From Microbacterium caowuchunii (GTDB taxonomy: Bacteria > Actinomycetota > Actinomycetes > Actinomycetales > Microbacteriaceae): 64,000 nucleotides of DNA. The stretch lies in contig NZ_CP044231.1 of the NCBI RefSeq assembly GCF_008727755.1, forward strand, positions 1,240,001 to 1,304,000, read 5' to 3'. A program made the translations under genes and the position numbers. The notes beneath the pieces are model-generated. The model worked only from the letters and a program-made list of their open reading frames with translations, was not told the DNA's origin and searched no databases. Of this stretch, positions 27,059 through 35,253 are shown one piece after another (the stretch's first letter is position 1; each line of letters starts with the position of its first letter).

Positions 27059-27915
27059 CGGTGCTGCTCGGCGCCCTGCTCGCGGCAGGTCTTCTGCTCA
27101 TGCTCGCGCCGCGGCTGTGGCCGGGGCGGTCGGTGCTGCCGGCGCGGCCGCAGCGGGAGAGCGCGCCGGCGCGCCTGCTCGCGGCGGCGGGACTGGCGCA
27201 CATCGGTCCGGGTGCGCTCGCCGTCGCCTGTGCGACCTCCGGAGCGGTATCGGCGGCTGTGGCCTGGCTGCCCACGCAGGTGCCGGCGTTCTCGCTGCTC
27301 GCGGGTCTCGCCGGCGCGGTCGCGCCCGTCGGGTGGCTGCGGGCGCGTGCCCGGCGCCTGATGAAGGTCCGGCGGGGGCTCTGGCCGGACGTGTGCGACC
27401 TCCTCGTCGCGTCCGTGCGGGCGGGTCTCGCGCTGCCGGATGCGGTGTCCGCGCTGCAGGCGTCCGCGCCCGCGGTGCTTCGCCCGGCGTTCGCCGTGTA
27501 CGCGCGCGACCTCGCCGCATCCGGCCACTTCGACGCCAGCCTGGACCGGCTGAAGGCGACCCTCGCCGACCCCGTGGCCGACCGCATCCTGGAGACGCTC
27601 CGGATGGCGCGGCAGGTCGGTGGGACCGAGCTCGTTCCGGTGCTGCGATCCCTGTCGGCGTCGGTGCGCGCCGACGCGGCCTTGCGGGCCGAGGTCGAAG
27701 CACGCCAGTCCTGGGTGCGTGGCGCCGCCGTCCTCGGAGTGATCGCCCCATGGGTCATCCTCGTGCTGCTGGCGCTGCGGCCGGAGGGCTCCCGCGCCTA
27801 CAGCAGCCCGGAGGGCGTCGTGCTGATCGTCGTGGGGGCCGCGGTGTCCGTGATCGCGTTCCGGCTCATGCTCCGCGTCGGCCGCCTGCCGGAACCGCGC
27901 AGGTGGTTCGCGTGA
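27055..27915 (+). CDS. tadB: TadB-like F-type secretion membrane protein
   Basis: A 286-residue inner-membrane platform protein: two hydrophobic segments near the N-terminus, a cytoplasmic T2SSF domain (about residues 110-225; DLLVASVRAGLALPDAVSAL and MARQVGGTELVPVLRSLS) and two segments at the end. The GTG at 27055 overlaps the tadA stop (GTGA); another GTG at 27046 is possible. It is expected to form the platform with the next gene product on which TadA acts. Confidence 0.87.
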   Translation: MTVLLGALLAAGLLLMLAPRLWPGRSVLPARPQRESAPARLLAAAGLAHIGPGALAVACATSGAVSAAVAWLPTQVPAFSLLAGLAGAVAPVGWLRARARRLMKVRRGLWPDVCDLLVASVRAGLALPDAVSALQASAPAVLRPAFAVYARDLAASGHFDASLDRLKATLADPVADRILETLRMARQVGGTELVPVLRSLSASVRADAALRAEVEARQSWVRGAAVLGVIAPWVILVLLALRPEGSRAYSSPEGVVLIVVGAAVSVIAFRLMLRVGRLPEPRRWFA

Positions 27916-28832
27916 ATCCGCTCACGGTGACGCACCTGGCGTTGTCGCTCGTGCTCGGCGGCGCGTTCGGCGTGGGTGTCGCTCTGCTTCTCTGGGCGAC
28001 ACCGCGCTGGAGTGCGCCCTCACTGTCCCGCCGGGTCGCGCCGTATCTGCGGGACATCGCCGATCCGCGGGGCATGACGCCGCTCGCCGGCACAGGGCGG
28101 CTCGGATGGCTGGAAGCGCTGAGCCGGCTGACGGCACGGGTCGGCGGCGGGGATGCCGTGGCGGCTCGTCTCCAACGCGCCGGGTGGCGGATGAGCGCCG
28201 ACGGCTTCCGGGCCAGGCAGCTCGGATGGGGTCTGGCCGGGCTCGTGGCCGGTGCCGCCCTCGTGGTCGTGCTGGTGGCCAGTGGCGCCGCCACTCCGGC
28301 ATCCGCCCTCGTCCCGCCGATCGCGGCGGCGGCCGGCGTCGCGGCGTGCGACCTGCGATTGAGTCGCGCCGCGCGGGCGCGTGCGCACCGCGCCGCCGAG
28401 GAGCTTCCCACCGTCCTCGAATTCCTCTCACTGTGCCTCTCCGCCGGCGAAGGGGCATTCGACGCCATCCGCCGGGTCGCCACGGTCGGTTCGGGCGAGG
28501 TCGTCGCCGAACTGCGGAGGGCTGTCGTCGAGGTGGGCACCGGCGCCTCCCTCACGGACGCGCTCGCACGTGTGGCACGACGGCTCGACACGCCATCCGT
28601 GACACGGAGCATCGACCAGATCGTCGCGGCCATCGACCGGGGCGCCCCGCTCGCGCAGGTGTTGCAGGCGCAGGCGACGGACGCGCGGGACGACGCCAAG
28701 CGGCAGCTCATCGAGCAGGCGGGGCGCAAGGAGATCTACATGCTGGTGCCGCTGGTCTTCCTGATTCTTCCGCTCAGCGTCCTGATCGCGGTGTTCCCGG
28801 GCGTCGTCATGCTGCGGCTGGGGCTCGGATGA
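27912..28832 (+). CDS. tadC: TadC-like F-type secretion membrane protein
   Basis: A 306-residue paralogue of TadB with a T2SSF core: ELPTVLEFLSLCLSAGEGAFDAIRR (positions about 155-180) and LDTPSVTRSIDQIVAAIDRGAPL, with hydrophobic segments at both ends, closing with LVFLILPLSVLIAVFPG. The GTG start overlaps the tadB stop (GTGA), so the three genes are coupled. It partners TadB in the pilus platform. Confidence 0.87.
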   Translation: MNPLTVTHLALSLVLGGAFGVGVALLLWATPRWSAPSLSRRVAPYLRDIADPRGMTPLAGTGRLGWLEALSRLTARVGGGDAVAARLQRAGWRMSADGFRARQLGWGLAGLVAGAALVVVLVASGAATPASALVPPIAAAAGVAACDLRLSRAARARAHRAAEELPTVLEFLSLCLSAGEGAFDAIRRVATVGSGEVVAELRRAVVEVGTGASLTDALARVARRLDTPSVTRSIDQIVAAIDRGAPLAQVLQAQATDARDDAKRQLIEQAGRKEIYMLVPLVFLILPLSVLIAVFPGVVMLRLGLG

Positions 28833-28875
28833 CCGACCCCCTGAGGAAAAATCCCCCCACAGAAAGGAGAGCGAC

Positions 28876-29082
28876 ATGGTCGTTCACATCGCCGACCCGC
28901 CCCCGAACCGAACGGAACGCACGCACTGGGGTGCGCTGCTCGATGACGAGCAGGGTGACGTCCCGGGCTGGGTGCTCATCACACTCATGACCGCTGGACT
29001 GGTCGTCGTCATCTGGGCCGTTGCGGGTCCCGCGCTGGCGGACCTCTTCCAACAGGCGATCGCGCGCGTCTCCGGCCTCTGA
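28876..29082 (+). CDS. Flp-type pilin (DUF4244-like)
   Basis: A 68-residue small protein: a charged N-terminus with LLDDEQGDVPGW, then one hydrophobic helix (about residues 33-52) and a short C-terminus. The layout is that of actinobacterial Flp/DUF4244 pilins, which are processed at the boundary before the helix and polymerise into the filament. AGGAG precedes the ATG by 5 nt. Its place between tadC and the tadE-like genes supports the call. Confidence 0.78.
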   Translation: MVVHIADPPPNRTERTHWGALLDDEQGDVPGWVLITLMTAGLVVVIWAVAGPALADLFQQAIARVSGL

Positions 29083-29089
29083 TCCGCCC

Positions 29090-29491
29090 ATGACCCGCAC
29101 GCTGCGCCGATTGCTCGACGACGAGCGCGGCTCGGCCCCCGTCGAGTTCGTGCTCGTCGGCACGCTCCTCACGATGCTCACCCTCGGGGTGCTGCAGTTC
29201 GGCTTCGCCGTGTACGTGCGCAACGTCGTCCACGATGCGGCAGTCGAGGGCGCCTACCACGCGGCGCTCGCGGACACGACGCCGGCGCAGGGCGCCGAGC
29301 GGACGCGGGCGGTCATCGAACGGGCGGTGGGCAGCGGTTACGGCGTCGACGTTCGGGTCGGCGAGGACGGGGTGCTCGGGTACCCCGCCGTGCGGGTCAC
29401 CGTCGCGGCCACCCTGCCGCTCGCGGGACTGCTCGGGGTGCCCCGTGGACTGGAGGTGCAGGCGCATGCGCCGATCGAGAGCTTCGACTGA
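29090..29491 (+). CDS. TadE-like pseudopilin
   Basis: A 133-residue protein. DDERGSAPVEFVLVGTLL near the N-terminus is the TadE processing and helix motif (the Glu five residues into the helix). A beta-rich periplasmic domain follows. TadE-type minor pilins help start or anchor Flp pili. ATG 29090 lies 7 nt after the pilin stop. Confidence 0.85.
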   Translation: MTRTLRRLLDDERGSAPVEFVLVGTLLTMLTLGVLQFGFAVYVRNVVHDAAVEGAYHAALADTTPAQGAERTRAVIERAVGSGYGVDVRVGEDGVLGYPAVRVTVAATLPLAGLLGVPRGLEVQAHAPIESFD

Positions 29492-29963
29492 TCAGGCGGC
29501 TGCCCGCGGTGGCGTCCGTGGCGCGCTCGCCGGGGAGGACGGGTCCGCGTCCCTCGAGTTCATCGTCGGGGGAGTGCTGCTGCTGGTCCCGATCGTGTAC
29601 CTGATGCTGGCGCTCGGCACGATCCAGGCGCAGTCGCTGGGCGTCGAGGCGGCGGCCCGGCATACCGCGCGGGCGATCTCGACGGCGACGGACGCCGCGG
29701 ACGCCGCGGGCCGGGCCGAGCGCGTGCTGGCCTCCGTCATCGATGAGTACGGGCTCGACCCGGACGGGGTGCAGTTCCGCTGGACGTGCGCGGATGCAGC
29801 GGGCGACTGCCCGTCGGCCGGCGCGAGCCTCGTGGTGACGGTCGCCGCACGGGTCCCGCTCCCGTTCATGCCGCCGGTGTTCGACCTCGATCGCATCGGC
29901 TCGGTCCCGGTGGAAGCATCCGCCGTGCAGAAGGTCTCCCGGTTCTGGGTGGGCGGGTCATGA
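29466..29963 (+). CDS. second TadE-like pseudopilin
   Basis: A 165-residue protein with GEDGSASLEFIVGGVLLLVP (TadE motif) at residues about 24-43 and a soluble domain with one Cys pair (WTCADAAGDCP). The only reasonable start, ATG 29466, lies inside the end of the preceding gene (26-nt overlap). This overlap and the shared motif suggest duplication and coupling. Confidence 0.82.
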   Translation: MRRSRASTDQAAARGGVRGALAGEDGSASLEFIVGGVLLLVPIVYLMLALGTIQAQSLGVEAAARHTARAISTATDAADAAGRAERVLASVIDEYGLDPDGVQFRWTCADAAGDCPSAGASLVVTVAARVPLPFMPPVFDLDRIGSVPVEASAVQKVSRFWVGGS

Positions 29964-30385
29964 GGACCGTCCGGCGGGGCATCCGCGAGGAGGAGGGCAC
30001 GATCCTCCCGCTCGTGCTGGGCTATGCGCTGCTGGCGCTCGCCGCAGTGTTCGTCTGCGTCTGCGCGACCGACCTCTATCTCGCGCAGAAGCGCCTGGAC
30101 GGGCTGGCGGATGCCGCGGCGCTCGCCGGAGCGGATGGGTTCACGCTCGTGGTCGAGGACGGTGCGCCCCGCGCCGAGCTGACGTCGGCCGGCGTGCACG
30201 AGCAGGCCTCGGCGCTGTTCGCGACGGCGTCGATCGACGCCGCACTGGTGTCTGCGACCACGCCCGACGGTGTCTCGGCCCGCGTGGTCGCCGCAGCGGT
30301 GTGGCATCCGCCTGTCGTGTCCCTCTTCGTTCCCGAGGGCGTGCCGCTGCAGGCGACCGCGACGAGCCGCACCGCCCTGAGGTGA
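29960..30385 (+). CDS. TadG-like/TadE-like pilus protein
   Basis: A 141-residue protein starting REEEGTILPLVLGYALLALA, a hydrophobic helix, then YLAQKRLDGLADAAALAGADG, the motif of TadG-type (Flp pilus-assembly, Rv3660c-neighbour) proteins. ATGA overlap with the gene before. Last gene of the locus, followed by the convergent oxidoreductase. Confidence 0.8.
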   Translation: MRTVRRGIREEEGTILPLVLGYALLALAAVFVCVCATDLYLAQKRLDGLADAAALAGADGFTLVVEDGAPRAELTSAGVHEQASALFATASIDAALVSATTPDGVSARVVAAAVWHPPVVSLFVPEGVPLQATATSRTALR

Positions 30386-30436
30386 CCCACCGCTACGCCA
30401 CTGCTGTGAGATGTCACCCCGCGCGGCGGTGCCGGG

Positions 30437-31681
30437 TCAGAATCCGAGCGCCTCGAGGAAAGGGTTGACGAACACGCGTCGGGGGTCGAGATCGGCCCGG
30501 AGCGTCGCGACGTCGTCCCAGCGCTCGTAGCGCGAGCGGATGACGTCGGCCGGCATCGTGAACACCTTGCCCCAGTGCGGCCGTGGTGCGAACGGAGCCA
30601 GGGCCTCCTCGATCGCGGGGAGGAGCGCCTCCACCGCCGGCTGGTCCGGGCGCCACGTGAAGTGCAGGCCGACGGTTTCCCGGCCCTGCGCGCCGCTCAG
30701 CCAGAGCTCGTCCGCGGCGATCGTCCGCACCTCGTTGACGAACAGCAGCGGGGCGATGCGGTCCGCGAGCGGCCGGAGAGCGCGGATCGCGTCCGCCGCG
30801 TCCGAGCGCGCCACGAAGTACTCCGTCTGCAGCTCCTCGCCCTGGGAGGGCGTGAACTCGAGGCGGAAGTGGGCCAGCCGGTCGAGCCAGGGGCCGGGGA
30901 CACCGCCCTGCACGGTGCAGCTCTCGGCGGACACGCCCGGGAGCGGGTGGCGCGGGCCGGAGGCCGGCAGCGCACCCAGGAGTCGTTCTGGGGCGGGCGC
31001 CGCATCCGTGCGGGCCTTGACCCACACCTGGTCGACGAGGGCCGGATCACGCCAGGTGGTGAACAGGCTCACGCTGTACCCGAGCGACGTGACGGCGGTG
31101 AGGTCCGCGAGCACGTCGTCCCAGGCGACCCGCTCGTAGACCGTCTGTGCGACCTCGTAGGTCGGCTCGATGTCGAGCTCGACATCGAGGACCACCCCGA
31201 GCGCGCCCAGCGAGACCACTGCGCCCTCGAAGCCGGGCTCGCCGCGCCGCAGCATCCGGATGTCGCCGGACGCGGTGAGGATCTCGAGCCCCGAGACCGA
31301 GCCTGCCAGAGACCGGTTGCGGTCTCCCGAGCCGTGCGTGCCCGTCGCGATCGCGCCGGCGACCGAGATGTGCGGCAGCGAGGCCAGGTTGCCGAGGGCC
31401 CAGCCCACGTTCTGGAGGGCACCCGCGACCTCGCCGTAGCGCATGCCCCCCGACACGCGCGCGATGCGCCGGTCCTCATCGATGTCCACGTGGGCGGGGA
31501 GGTCCGCGGTCGAGACGAGCAGCCCCGCCGTGTCCGTGATGCGGTTGAACGAATGCCGGCTGCCGAGCACCCGCACCGCGGGGGCCGCACGCACGAGGTC
31601 GCGCAGCTCCGCCCGGGAGGCGGGGTGGGCGACCTCGTCCGCCGAGTACGAGATGTTGCCCGCCCAGTTGCGTTCGGTCAT
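30437..31681 (-). CDS. FAD-linked alditol/aldonolactone oxidase family protein
   Basis: A 414-residue VAO-type flavoprotein. The FAD-binding domain shows VLGSRHSFNRI (the His of this family carries the flavin), GGMRYGEVAGALQ, GNLASLPHISVAGAIATGTHG and GSGDRNRSL. The C-terminal substrate domain ends RRVFVNPFLEALG. The motifs match alditol (xylitol) oxidases and D-arabinono-1,4-lactone oxidases, which oxidise polyols or lactones with O2 giving H2O2. The ATG overlaps the stop of the MFS gene upstream (ATGA), so the substrate may be brought in by that transporter. Confidence 0.9.
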   Translation of the reverse strand: MTERNWAGNISYSADEVAHPASRAELRDLVRAAPAVRVLGSRHSFNRITDTAGLLVSTADLPAHVDIDEDRRIARVSGGMRYGEVAGALQNVGWALGNLASLPHISVAGAIATGTHGSGDRNRSLAGSVSGLEILTASGDIRMLRRGEPGFEGAVVSLGALGVVLDVELDIEPTYEVAQTVYERVAWDDVLADLTAVTSLGYSVSLFTTWRDPALVDQVWVKARTDAAPAPERLLGALPASGPRHPLPGVSAESCTVQGGVPGPWLDRLAHFRLEFTPSQGEELQTEYFVARSDAADAIRALRPLADRIAPLLFVNEVRTIAADELWLSGAQGRETVGLHFTWRPDQPAVEALLPAIEEALAPFAPRPHWGKVFTMPADVIRSRYERWDDVATLRADLDPRRVFVNPFLEALGF

Positions 31682-32985
31682 GTCTCGTCCTTCGCTGGTC
31701 CGGGAACGAATCGGGGCACCCATCGCACGAATGCCGCTGCGCCGAGGATACCTATCGCCCCCATCGCGGCGGTCGCGACCGACAGGGAGACGGCGGCGGC
31801 GAGGCCCGACACGATCAGCGGCGCAAGAGCTCCGCCCGCATCCGTCAGGGTGCGCCACGAGCCGAGGAACGCGGCGGGGTCGTTCCGGGGTGCACTGTCG
31901 GCGCCGAGCGTGAGGAGGATGCCGCTGGAGAGCCCGTTGCCGACGCCGAGGACGGCGGCGAACATCGCGAACCACATGCTCGCGGAGTCCACGTCGTGCG
32001 TGAGTGAGAGGGCGAGGAACCCGCCGCCCATGAGGATCATGGCCGGAAGCGCCGCCCACAGGCGGCCGAACCGGTCCATCACCTGTCCGCTCGCGTAGAA
32101 CAGCGCGAAGTCGATCGCCCCGGAGATCCCCACGACGAGCGCGATGGTCTGCGCATCCAGCCCGAGCGACAGGCCCCAGATCGGCAGCACCACCTGACGG
32201 GCGGAGCGGACCGCGGACAGGGATGCGGCGGCCAGCCCGAGGCGCGACAGCACCGATCGATAGCGCCACATCGTCCGGAACACCCCGGCGCGTTCGGACG
32301 TCGGGATGGAACCGGTGACGGGCTCGCCGCTGTCCTCGTGCGCCGACTCGTCCGCCGCGGCTCCCGACGGCACCCGGCCGGCGGCGGGTCCGCGGGCGGG
32401 GGACGGCACGGCGCTCTCCGGGTCCGGGCCCAGCAGCACGAGCAGGATCGTCGCGACGAGGCAGCCGAGGAAGAACCACACCGCCGACCGCTCGTCGCCG
32501 ACGATCGCCAGGAGGGCGGCCGCCACGAAGGGGCCGAGGAACATGCCGAAGCGGAACGACCCGCCGAGCAGGGCCAGCGAGCGGGCGCGGAACGACAGCG
32601 GAACGCGCGTGGTCATGAACGAGTGCCGCGCCAGACCGAAGATCGCCGCGCAGAACCCCACCACGAAGACGGCGAGGGCGAGGACGGCGGTGGAGGGGGC
32701 GACGAGCATCGTTCCGGCGCCGACGAGTCCGAGCGCGCCTCCGATCGCCATCGTGATCCGCTCGCCGAAGCGGCCGACGGTCCATCCGGCGGGGATGTTG
32801 CCGCACAACTGCCCGACCACGAGGAAGGAGGCGATCAGCGCGGCCTGGGCGATGTCGGCGCCGAGCTGCGCGGCCAGCACGGGGATGAGCGGGATCACGG
32901 CGCCCTCGCCGAGCGCGAAGAGCACGGTCGGGCCGTAGATCATGGGCGCGAATCTCAGAAGGACGGAACCCGCGCGGTCGGACAT
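31678..32985 (-). CDS. MFS transporter
   Basis: A 435-residue protein with twelve predicted membrane segments split by a long charged loop around residues 195-235 (GPDPESAVPSPARGPAAG region). MFS features: GWTVGRFGERITMAIGG after TM2 and SGQVMDRFGRLWAALPA after TM8. It is coupled to the oxidase gene downstream, and divergent from prfB, with whose -10 its own TAACGT overlaps. Substrate unknown; polyol uptake or export is a guess from the neighbour. Confidence 0.87.
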   Translation of the reverse strand: MSDRAGSVLLRFAPMIYGPTVLFALGEGAVIPLIPVLAAQLGADIAQAALIASFLVVGQLCGNIPAGWTVGRFGERITMAIGGALGLVGAGTMLVAPSTAVLALAVFVVGFCAAIFGLARHSFMTTRVPLSFRARSLALLGGSFRFGMFLGPFVAAALLAIVGDERSAVWFFLGCLVATILLVLLGPDPESAVPSPARGPAAGRVPSGAAADESAHEDSGEPVTGSIPTSERAGVFRTMWRYRSVLSRLGLAAASLSAVRSARQVVLPIWGLSLGLDAQTIALVVGISGAIDFALFYASGQVMDRFGRLWAALPAMILMGGGFLALSLTHDVDSASMWFAMFAAVLGVGNGLSSGILLTLGADSAPRNDPAAFLGSWRTLTDAGGALAPLIVSGLAAAVSLSVATAAMGAIGILGAAAFVRWVPRFVPGPAKDET

Positions 32986-32993
32986 GAGTATCC

Positions 32994-33003
32994 ACGTTAG
33001 TCT
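32994..33003. promoter_or_regulatory. overlapping divergent -10 elements (MFS / prfB)
   Basis: On the minus strand TAACGT (32999-32994) is 8 nt before the MFS ATG. On the plus strand TAGTCT (32998-33003) is 8 nt before the prfB ATG. They share the TA at 32998-32999. Confidence 0.55.
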
Positions 33004-33011
33004 GAAGTGTC

Positions 33012-34121
33012 ATGCTCGAGCTCGATCTGTCTGCCGACATCCAGGCCCTCCGTTCCACCTTCGCCGATATTCAGGCCGTGGTGGATGTCGACGCGCTGCG
33101 CGCCGACATCGCCCGACTGAGCGAGGAGGCCGGCGTGCCCGACCTCTGGGACGACCCGGCACGCGCGCAGAAAGTGACCAGTGCGCTCAGCCACCGGCAG
33201 TCCGAGCTCGCTCGGATCGTCGGGATCGACAGTCGTCTCGACGACCTCGAGGTGCTGATCGAGATGGCGAACGAGATGGATGACGAGGAGTCTGCGGACG
33301 AGGCCCGCAAGGAACTCGCCCAGCTCACCGACATGATCGGCCAGCTCGAGGTGCAGACGCTGCTCGACGGCGAGTACGACGCGCGGCCGGCGGTCATCAC
33401 CATCCGTGCGGGTGCGGGCGGCGTGGACGCGGCGGACTTCGCCGAGATGCTGCTGCGCATGTACCTGCGGTGGGCGGAGAAGCACAACTACTCCACGACC
33501 GTGATGGACACGAGCTACGCGGAGGAGGCGGGCATCAAGTCCGCGACCTTCGAGATCGACGCGCCTTACGCCTTCGGCACGCTGTCGGTCGAGGCCGGCA
33601 CCCATCGTCTCGTGCGGATGAGCCCGTTCGGTTCTGCGGGAAAGCGGCAGACGTCGTTCGCGGCCGTCGAGGTCATCCCGCTCATGGAGGAGGCCGTCCA
33701 GGTCGACATCCCCGAGAACGACATCCGCGTCGACGTGTTCCGCTCGTCCGGTCCCGGCGGGCAGTCCGTCAACACGACGGACTCTGCCGTCCGCCTCACC
33801 CACCTGCCGACCGGCATCGTCGTGTCGATGCAGAACGAGAAGAGCCAGATCCAGAACCGCGCGGCGGCCATGCGCGTGCTCCAGTCCCGTCTGCTGCTGC
33901 TCCAGAAGGAGCAGGAGGCGGCGACCAAGAAGGAGCTCGCGGGGACGATCACCGCGAGCTGGGGCGACCAGATGCGCTCGTACGTGCTCGCCCCGTACCA
34001 GATGGTCAAGGACCTCCGGACGGACTACGAAGTCAACAACCCGTCCGCGGTGTTCGACGGCGATCTCGACGGTTTCATCGCCGCCGGCATCAAGTGGCGC
34101 AAGCGCAAGATCGAGGACTGA
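33012..34121 (+). CDS. prfB: peptide chain release factor 2
   Basis: A 369-residue release factor for UGA and UAA. The SPF tripeptide that reads the stop codon (in [11 protein letters not shown], about residue 204) and the catalytic GGQ in [10 protein letters not shown] (about residue 248) are both present. The gene is continuous: the programmed +1 frameshift of many bacterial prfB genes is absent. It opens the prfB-ftsE-ftsX-smpB block and appears leaderless (TAGTCT, 8 nt, ATG). Confidence 0.96.
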   Translation: MLELDLSADIQALRSTFADIQAVVDVDALRADIARLSEEAGVPDLWDDPARAQKVTSALSHRQSELARIVGIDSRLDDLEVLIEMANEMDDEESADEARKELAQLTDMIGQLEVQTLLDGEYDARPAVITIRAGAGGVDAADFAEMLLRMYLRWAEKHNYSTTVMDTSYAEEAGIKSATFEIDAPYAFGTLSVEAGTHRLVRMSPFGSAGKRQTSFAAVEVIPLMEEAVQVDIPENDIRVDVFRSSGPGGQSVNTTDSAVRLTHLPTGIVVSMQNEKSQIQNRAAAMRVLQSRLLLLQKEQEAATKKELAGTITASWGDQMRSYVLAPYQMVKDLRTDYEVNNPSAVFDGDLDGFIAAGIKWRKRKIED

Positions 34122-34129
34122 ACCGCGCA

Positions 34130-34184
34130 GCGCGCCGGATGCGGTGCCACCGGGTGTCGTGCCCGATATCCCGCATCCGCGCGC
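34130..34184 (+). terminator. possible hairpin after prfB
   Basis: gcgcgc-c-ggatgcgg (34130-34144) pairs with ccgcatcc-gcgcgc (34171-34184) with one bulged base and a 26-nt loop. It sits between prfB and the ftsE -10. Confidence 0.4.
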
Positions 34185-34185
34185 T

Positions 34186-34191
34186 TAGGCT
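34186..34191 (+). promoter_or_regulatory. -10 hexamer TAGGCT for ftsE
   Basis: TAGGCT, 9 nt, then the ATG at 34201. Confidence 0.5.
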
Positions 34192-34200
34192 GTCACAGCC

Positions 34201-35253
34201 ATGATCCGGTTCGAGAACGTCACCAAGCGGTATCGCGGCACCTCCAGACCAGCTCTGCAGAACGTGAGCTTCGAGGTGCAACGCGGCGAGTTCGTCTTCC
34301 TCGTTGGGGCGTCCGGGTCGGGGAAATCCTCGTGCCTGCGACTGGTCCTGCGCGAGGACATCCCGAGTGAGGGACGCGTGGTCGTGCTCGGCCGCGACCT
34401 GCGCAGCGTGCCGAACCGCAAGGTGCCCTACTTCCGCCGCCACGTCGGCTCGGTGTTCCAGGACTTCCGGCTGCTGCCGACGAAGACGGTGTTCCAGAAC
34501 GTCGCCTTCACCCTGCAGGTCATCGGCTCCTCCCGCGGCTTCATCCAGCAGGCCGTGCCCGAGGCGCTGGCGCTCGTCGGCCTCGACGGCAAGGAGCGGC
34601 GGCTGCCGCACGAACTCTCCGGCGGGGAGCAGCAGCGCGTGGCGATCGCCCGCGCGCTGGTGAACCGCCCGCAGGTGCTGCTCGCCGACGAGCCCACCGG
34701 CAACCTCGACCCGGCCACCTCGGTGGACATCATGCAGTTGCTCGCGCGTATCAACGCGGGCGGCACGACCGTGGTCATGGCCACGCACGAGGCCGGCTTC
34801 GTCGACCAGATGCAGCGACGGGTGATCGAACTCTCGAACGGCGAGATCGTCCGTGACGAGCAGCACGGCGGCTACGGCGACACGTCCGCCATCCCGCGCC
34901 TGGTCCCGGAGGCGGAGAAGGGCGCGGCTGCGGTCGCGGCCCTGACCGCCGTGCTGGAGCTGCACCGGGAGATCTCGGAGACGGGGCAGATCGAACCGAT
35001 CACCCTCGATGCCGCGGTCGCGGCGACGGAACAGGCCGCCGAGCCGGCGCTGCACGACACGGTCGCCCGCGCCACCGAGAACGCGGAGGCCGCGGCCGCC
35101 GCTGCTCTCGCGGAGAAGCTGCCGTCCGAACCGAAGCCGACGACGCGCCCCGTGCCGGTCGCCGACATCGCCGAGGTGGAGGTCACCGAGCTCGGTCTCG
35201 CCGACCGGCTGGGACTCGGCGACGGTGACGACGAAGTGGGGCCCACGCGATGA
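34201..35253 (+). CDS. ftsE: cell division ATP-binding protein FtsE with C-terminal extension
   Basis: A 350-residue protein; residues 1-225 are FtsE. Walker A GASGSGKSS (about residue 36), VFQDFRLLPTKTVFQNVAF, the signature LSGGEQQRVAIARAL, Walker B VLLADEPTGNLDP and MATHEAGFV are all seen. Known role: with FtsX it couples ATP use in the cytosol to activation of peptidoglycan hydrolases at the division site. The last 120 residues are Ala/Glu-rich (AAVAATEQAAEPALH and similar) and probably helical or disordered; classical FtsE is about 220-230 residues. The stop overlaps the ftsX start. Confidence 0.95.
   Translation: MIRFENVTKRYRGTSRPALQNVSFEVQRGEFVFLVGASGSGKSSCLRLVLREDIPSEGRVVVLGRDLRSVPNRKVPYFRRHVGSVFQDFRLLPTKTVFQNVAFTLQVIGSSRGFIQQAVPEALALVGLDGKERRLPHELSGGEQQRVAIARALVNRPQVLLADEPTGNLDPATSVDIMQLLARINAGGTTVVMATHEAGFVDQMQRRVIELSNGEIVRDEQHGGYGDTSAIPRLVPEAEKGAAAVAALTAVLELHREISETGQIEPITLDAAVAATEQAAEPALHDTVARATENAEAAAAAALAEKLPSEPKPTTRPVPVADIAEVEVTELGLADRLGLGDGDDEVGPTR

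Noticed and set aside
30386..30436. Terminator between tad and the oxidase gene
   Set aside because: Only a 6-bp ggtgac/gtcacc pair with a long loop; not convincing.
33012..33100. Programmed frameshift in prfB
   Set aside because: The frame is continuous from the ATG; there is no early in-frame TGA.
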